Shown one piece after another: positions 61,159-64,000 of a stretch of DNA of 64,000 nt. The DNA comes from Hirschia baltica ATCC 49814 (GTDB lineage Bacteria; Pseudomonadota; Alphaproteobacteria; Caulobacterales; Hyphomonadaceae), in NCBI RefSeq assembly GCF_000023785.1, contig NC_012982.1:1674001-1738000 (forward strand), given 5' to 3'. How positions within the stretch are numbered: the stretch's first letter is position 1; every line of letters begins with the position of its first letter. Under the pieces are notes generated by a model that searched no databases, was not told the DNA's origin, and saw nothing but the letters and a program-made list of their open reading frames with translations. The translations under genes and the position numbers were made by a program.

Positions 61159-62132
61159 CGACTTACCAAACGTCCTGTTCTTTGAATCTGAGTTATCGCA
61201 TTAGCGACAGCCTGAGATTTATCTTGATTAAGTGCTTTTGTCTCAGCGGCTAAAGCAATTAGATTTTCATGCGTTTGGGCCCAAGCTCCCGCTGATAATG
61301 CGTCATCGGCATTTTTTGCAGATTTGTAAGCCACTGCACATAGAGAGCTAAACGCGGCATCAAAGGCTTCAGGAGATTTGGCCGCGCTTGTGAGAACTTC
61401 AGACAATTGCCTAAAATCTATACCAGAAGGCTTTGATGCAGCACTTCTCGCTGAACGCGCTGCAGTACGTGCGTCAGAAGACTTTAGCTTCATGGCAATG
61501 CCCGGCCGGCCTGGAGCATAGCTGAGTGTATCTTTCGCATCAGCCTCAAGCATGCCTGTGTTTACAAGAGCTGTCACGCCTTCTGCTTCTGATAATGGAT
61601 TAAAACGCAAATTTCGACATCTGCTTTTTATCGTTGGAAGAACCTGCGCCTCTCCGTGAACTATAAGAATGATGAGGCATTGTGCAGGTGGTTCTTCAAG
61701 GGTTTTAAGAAGAGCATTTTCACCATTGCGGTTCATTTCATCCAACGCATCAATTATAGCGATACGCCAGCCTCCCATAGCGGGCCGCAATGAGAAAAAT
61801 TTGATTAAATCCCTGATCGACGCAACAGGAATTTCTGCTTTTTGTTTTCCTTTATCATCAAAAGGACGTTGGACAATTCGAAGGTCTGGGTGTGAATTAT
61901 TCAACATTAGATGTGCTGTATGGTTAGCTTCATCAATATCTAGTGTACCTGTTTCACCTGACAATAAAGCTGCAGCAAACTGCATTGCTGTACGAAACTT
62001 CCCAATGCCTCGTGGGCCAGTAAACATCCAGCCATGATGCATGCGTCCTGAACGTAGAGCTTCAAGAATTTCTGCTTGTGCATCGTCATGACCAATTACG
62101 GGCCCAAATGAAGCTATGTCTATTTCACTCAT
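61155..62132 (-). CDS. holB: DNA polymerase III delta' subunit
   Basis: The 325-residue protein is the clamp-loader delta' subunit, with a P-loop-like GPRGIGKF, RPAMGGWRIAIIDALDEMNRNGENALLKTLEEPPAQCLIILIVHGEAQVLPTIKSRCRNLRFN, and a helical C-terminal domain. The SRC motif and LLKTLEEPP stretch are diagnostic. It overlaps tmk by ATGA upstream and tatD downstream, a classic alphaproteobacterial order, although metG, often present between them, is absent here. Confidence 0.92.
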   Translation of the reverse strand: MSEIDIASFGPVIGHDDAQAEILEALRSGRMHHGWMFTGPRGIGKFRTAMQFAAALLSGETGTLDIDEANHTAHLMLNNSHPDLRIVQRPFDDKGKQKAEIPVASIRDLIKFFSLRPAMGGWRIAIIDALDEMNRNGENALLKTLEEPPAQCLIILIVHGEAQVLPTIKSRCRNLRFNPLSEAEGVTALVNTGMLEADAKDTLSYAPGRPGIAMKLKSSDARTAARSARSAASKPSGIDFRQLSEVLTSAAKSPEAFDAAFSSLCAVAYKSAKNADDALSAGAWAQTHENLIALAAETKALNQDKSQAVANAITQIQRTGRLVSR

Positions 62133-62764
62133 TGAACAGAAAACCGCTTACATATTAGCTCTAAAGCTTCAGCCGTCACCTGATCAACTGAATTTGATGC
62201 GTCTAAAACATAACATCGATCTTTATACCTATCTGCTATTTCTAAGAATGCTTGCCTAACATTTTCATGAAAAGATTGAGGTAGTTTCTCAAATGCATCT
62301 TGTGGCCCATTGCGTTCGATCCGTCGTTTCGCCGAGACTTCCAGCGGCATGTCTAATAAAAGCGTAAGGTCGGGTTGTTGCTCATTTACAACTAGCTGAT
62401 CCAATGTGCTGACAACATGATCATCAACGCCACCGGCTACGGCTTGGTAGGCACGGGTTGAGTCTGTGAAACGATCGCAAATAACCCATTCACCTCGCAA
62501 TAGAGCTGGCTTGATAACATTTTCCAAATGATCGCAACGCGCGGCAAAAAACAAAAGCGTTTGTGTCAACGGCGACCAATCCTGATGATGTGGCGGATTA
62601 AGGACTATGTTGCGAATAGCCTCACCACCAAGCGAACCACCTGGTTCCCGCGTAAGCAGGCACTTTATATCCAACTCTAATAGTTTTTTTTGTAGATTGG
62701 AGGCTAATGTTGATTTACCAACACCTTCACCACCCTCGAGCGTAACAAATCGTCCAAGGTTCAT
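62129..62764 (-). CDS. tmk: Thymidylate kinase
   Basis: The 211-residue kinase phosphorylates dTMP to dTDP with ATP. The P-loop GGEGVGKST (10-18), LLTREPGGSLGGEAIR, FAARCDHLENVI and DRFTDSTRAYQAV are all present, and the helical lid region follows. It starts three bases after the dac stop and overlaps holB, so replication-precursor and clamp-loader genes are co-expressed. Confidence 0.94.
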   Translation of the reverse strand: MNLGRFVTLEGGEGVGKSTLASNLQKKLLELDIKCLLTREPGGSLGGEAIRNIVLNPPHHQDWSPLTQTLLFFAARCDHLENVIKPALLRGEWVICDRFTDSTRAYQAVAGGVDDHVVSTLDQLVVNEQQPDLTLLLDMPLEVSAKRRIERNGPQDAFEKLPQSFHENVRQAFLEIADRYKDRCYVLDASNSVDQVTAEALELICKRFSVQ

Positions 62765-62767
62765 GTT

Positions 62768-63910
62768 CTAGCCACCAAGCCCCATTCCGACCAAAGCGCG
62801 CTCAAATAGACTTTTTCTAGCGATCGATTGTGCCAAAACAGCAGGTGCTCTTACATCCTGCATGCCTGGTGCTGACACGATTATTTCACCAACAACATCA
62901 CCTTCGGATAGAGGCGCTTTAAGTGGACCGTTGTAAACCACTTCAACCTTTATATCGCGAATGGAATCGGCATGTAGAGCGGCCTTCATAAGTTCAATGG
63001 CCTTAAGTTCTACAGTTTTTTGTTTTCCGAGGAATACGTCTGCCTCACCCACGATCTGATCTGGCTGTACGACTTCAACCACTTTAAAATCTACAAAAGC
63101 CGACCGCATAACTCGACGAGCTTCGGATGCACGCTCTGCAATACTATCCAGGCCGTTGAGAACAATAATCCGGCGTTTTCCATCCCGAACAGCAGATCCA
63201 ACAAGGCCATAGCCCGAAATTTCTAAATGTCCGGTTTTTAAGCCATCAGCACCTTGAACTTCGCCCAATAGAGGGTTTCGGTTTGGCTGACGGATTCCAT
63301 TCCAAGTAAATTCCTTCTCGCTATACAAAGCGTAGAATTCAGGAAAATCCTTGATTGTAAGATAAGCAAGTTGTGCAAGGTCTGCAGCGCTTATGCGGTG
63401 ATTGTCTGAGTAGAGCCCAGTAGGGTTTTCAAACGTAGCACTATCTAATCCCAACTCGCGGGCACGCCGCGTCATTTCTTCAGCGAAGGCTTCTTGAGAA
63501 CCGCTGATCGCCTCAGCAATTACGATACATGCATCATTTCCAGATTGAATGATCACACCGCGCAAAAGGTCGCGAACCGATACTTTTGAGCCAAGCTCCA
63601 AAAACATCGTAGAACCACCAGAAGCGGCTCCACCTTCACGCCACGCTGTTTCAGATACAACAAACTCATCTTCGAGAGTAAGCCGGCCATCGCGAATACG
63701 TTCAAACACAATATACGCGGTCATAATCTTGGTCATGGACGCGGGGATAAATGGCGTATCGCCATCTTTTGAATACAAGGCCATGCCGGTATCAGCATCC
63801 ATAATGTAAGCATAATCGGCTGACGTATTCAGAGCATCGGCATAGGCTGGCGTATAAACGCTTCCAAGCAGGAGGGATGTACTAACAATGAATGCAGAAA
63901 AAATGCGCAT
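62768..63910 (-). CDS. dacC: D-alanyl-D-alanine carboxypeptidase (PBP5/6 family)
   Basis: The 380-residue periplasmic protein has a signal peptide (MRIFSAFIVSTSLLLGSVYTPAYA). The three serine-peptidase motifs are present: SMTK (Ser58-Lys61), SGN (123-125) and KTG (226-228). A C-terminal beta domain ends in a short amphipathic membrane anchor (SIARKSLFERALVGMGLGG). It trims D-Ala from peptidoglycan pentapeptides. It is the first gene of the dac-tmk-holB-tatD-MBL operon. The 90 bases upstream, to the window edge, hold its promoter but no gene. Confidence 0.93.
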   Translation of the reverse strand: MRIFSAFIVSTSLLLGSVYTPAYADALNTSADYAYIMDADTGMALYSKDGDTPFIPASMTKIMTAYIVFERIRDGRLTLEDEFVVSETAWREGGAASGGSTMFLELGSKVSVRDLLRGVIIQSGNDACIVIAEAISGSQEAFAEEMTRRARELGLDSATFENPTGLYSDNHRISAADLAQLAYLTIKDFPEFYALYSEKEFTWNGIRQPNRNPLLGEVQGADGLKTGHLEISGYGLVGSAVRDGKRRIIVLNGLDSIAERASEARRVMRSAFVDFKVVEVVQPDQIVGEADVFLGKQKTVELKAIELMKAALHADSIRDIKVEVVYNGPLKAPLSEGDVVGEIIVSAPGMQDVRAPAVLAQSIARKSLFERALVGMGLGG

Positions 63911-64000
63911 GTGAAACCTTTATACTCAATCTATACGATCGCATAGACAGGGACGGCTGACCAAAAGCAACCTTATAAGGCACACAAAATCAGTTCAGCT

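Noticed and set aside
61669-62037. 122-codon frame antisense to holB
   Set aside because: It is opposite a conserved clamp-loader gene with clear motifs and has no independent support.
1-64000. Search for tRNA, rRNA, CRISPR arrays, transposases, integrases and attachment sites
   Set aside because: I read the gaps for cloverleaf arms, spaced direct repeats and terminal inverted repeats and found none I could support; no recognisable transposase or integrase is encoded.

Overview
This 64 kb window looks like a chromosomal segment of a marine-type alphaproteobacterium, probably close to the Hyphomonadaceae/Maricaulales or Caulobacterales. That placement is an inference. It rests on the order dac-tmk-holB-tatD-MBL, two TonB-dependent receptors, a type-B PutA with a divergent Lrp-type gene, a bkd operon, and base composition that looks to be in the low-to-mid 40s % GC (estimated by eye). 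About 50 protein genes are present, mostly in tight operons with ATGA or TAATG overlaps. I saw no rRNA, tRNA, CRISPR array, insertion sequence, prophage or plasmid module.

Layout: 1-998 is the 5' part of a DEAD-box RNA helicase gene (minus). 1309-7956 is a three-gene minus operon of transglutaminase-like, circularly permuted ATP-grasp/alpha-E and transglutaminase-DUF2126 proteins, a predicted peptide/amide-ligase system of unknown product. 8283-12581 is a plus operon of three unrecognised genes: a membrane protein, a 669-aa protein that appears to be built from about eight degenerate repeats of about 57 residues, and a Cys-rich probable lipoprotein. A fatty-acid desaturase and a TauE/SafE permease follow.

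14767-22935 is a coherent locus for ketone-body or 3-hydroxybutyrate-type acids. It holds a thioesterase, 3-hydroxybutyrate dehydrogenase, both CoA-transferase subunits, a TonB receptor, a TetR regulator, an alpha/beta hydrolase and an MFS transporter. The palindrome TTCAAC-N4-GTTGAA occurs in both regulatory gaps, which predicts a single TetR regulon. 23009-28937 is a five-gene leucine-catabolism operon (isovaleryl-CoA dehydrogenase, both methylcrotonyl-CoA carboxylase subunits, a MaoC hydratase and a CitE-type lyase). It lacks the usual crotonase hydratase and HMG-CoA lyase and instead resembles the mycobacterial arrangement. A LysR gene is divergent from it.

30190-36390 holds a JmjC/cupin-like plus FemAB-like pair, an RluE-type pseudouridine synthase, and a multi-sensor histidine kinase with two stand-alone receivers. 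36493-40791 holds tex and a DUF885 lipoprotein (minus). 41286-46199 is the complete branched-chain 2-oxoacid dehydrogenase operon, which acts upstream of the leucine operon. 46310-51337 holds a YdeP-type molybdoenzyme, a DnaQ-fold exonuclease, an LpxH-like phosphoesterase, and moaE and moaD. 51570-54102 is a probable zinc-uptake operon: a small secreted protein and a ZnuD-like TonB receptor with two His/Asp/Glu-rich tracts, behind a promoter whose -10 lies in a Zur-like palindrome. 54159-59374 holds putA, its divergent Lrp-type gene and a PLP enzyme. 59561-63910 is a housekeeping operon (dac, tmk, holB, tatD, MBL hydrolase), read on the minus strand.
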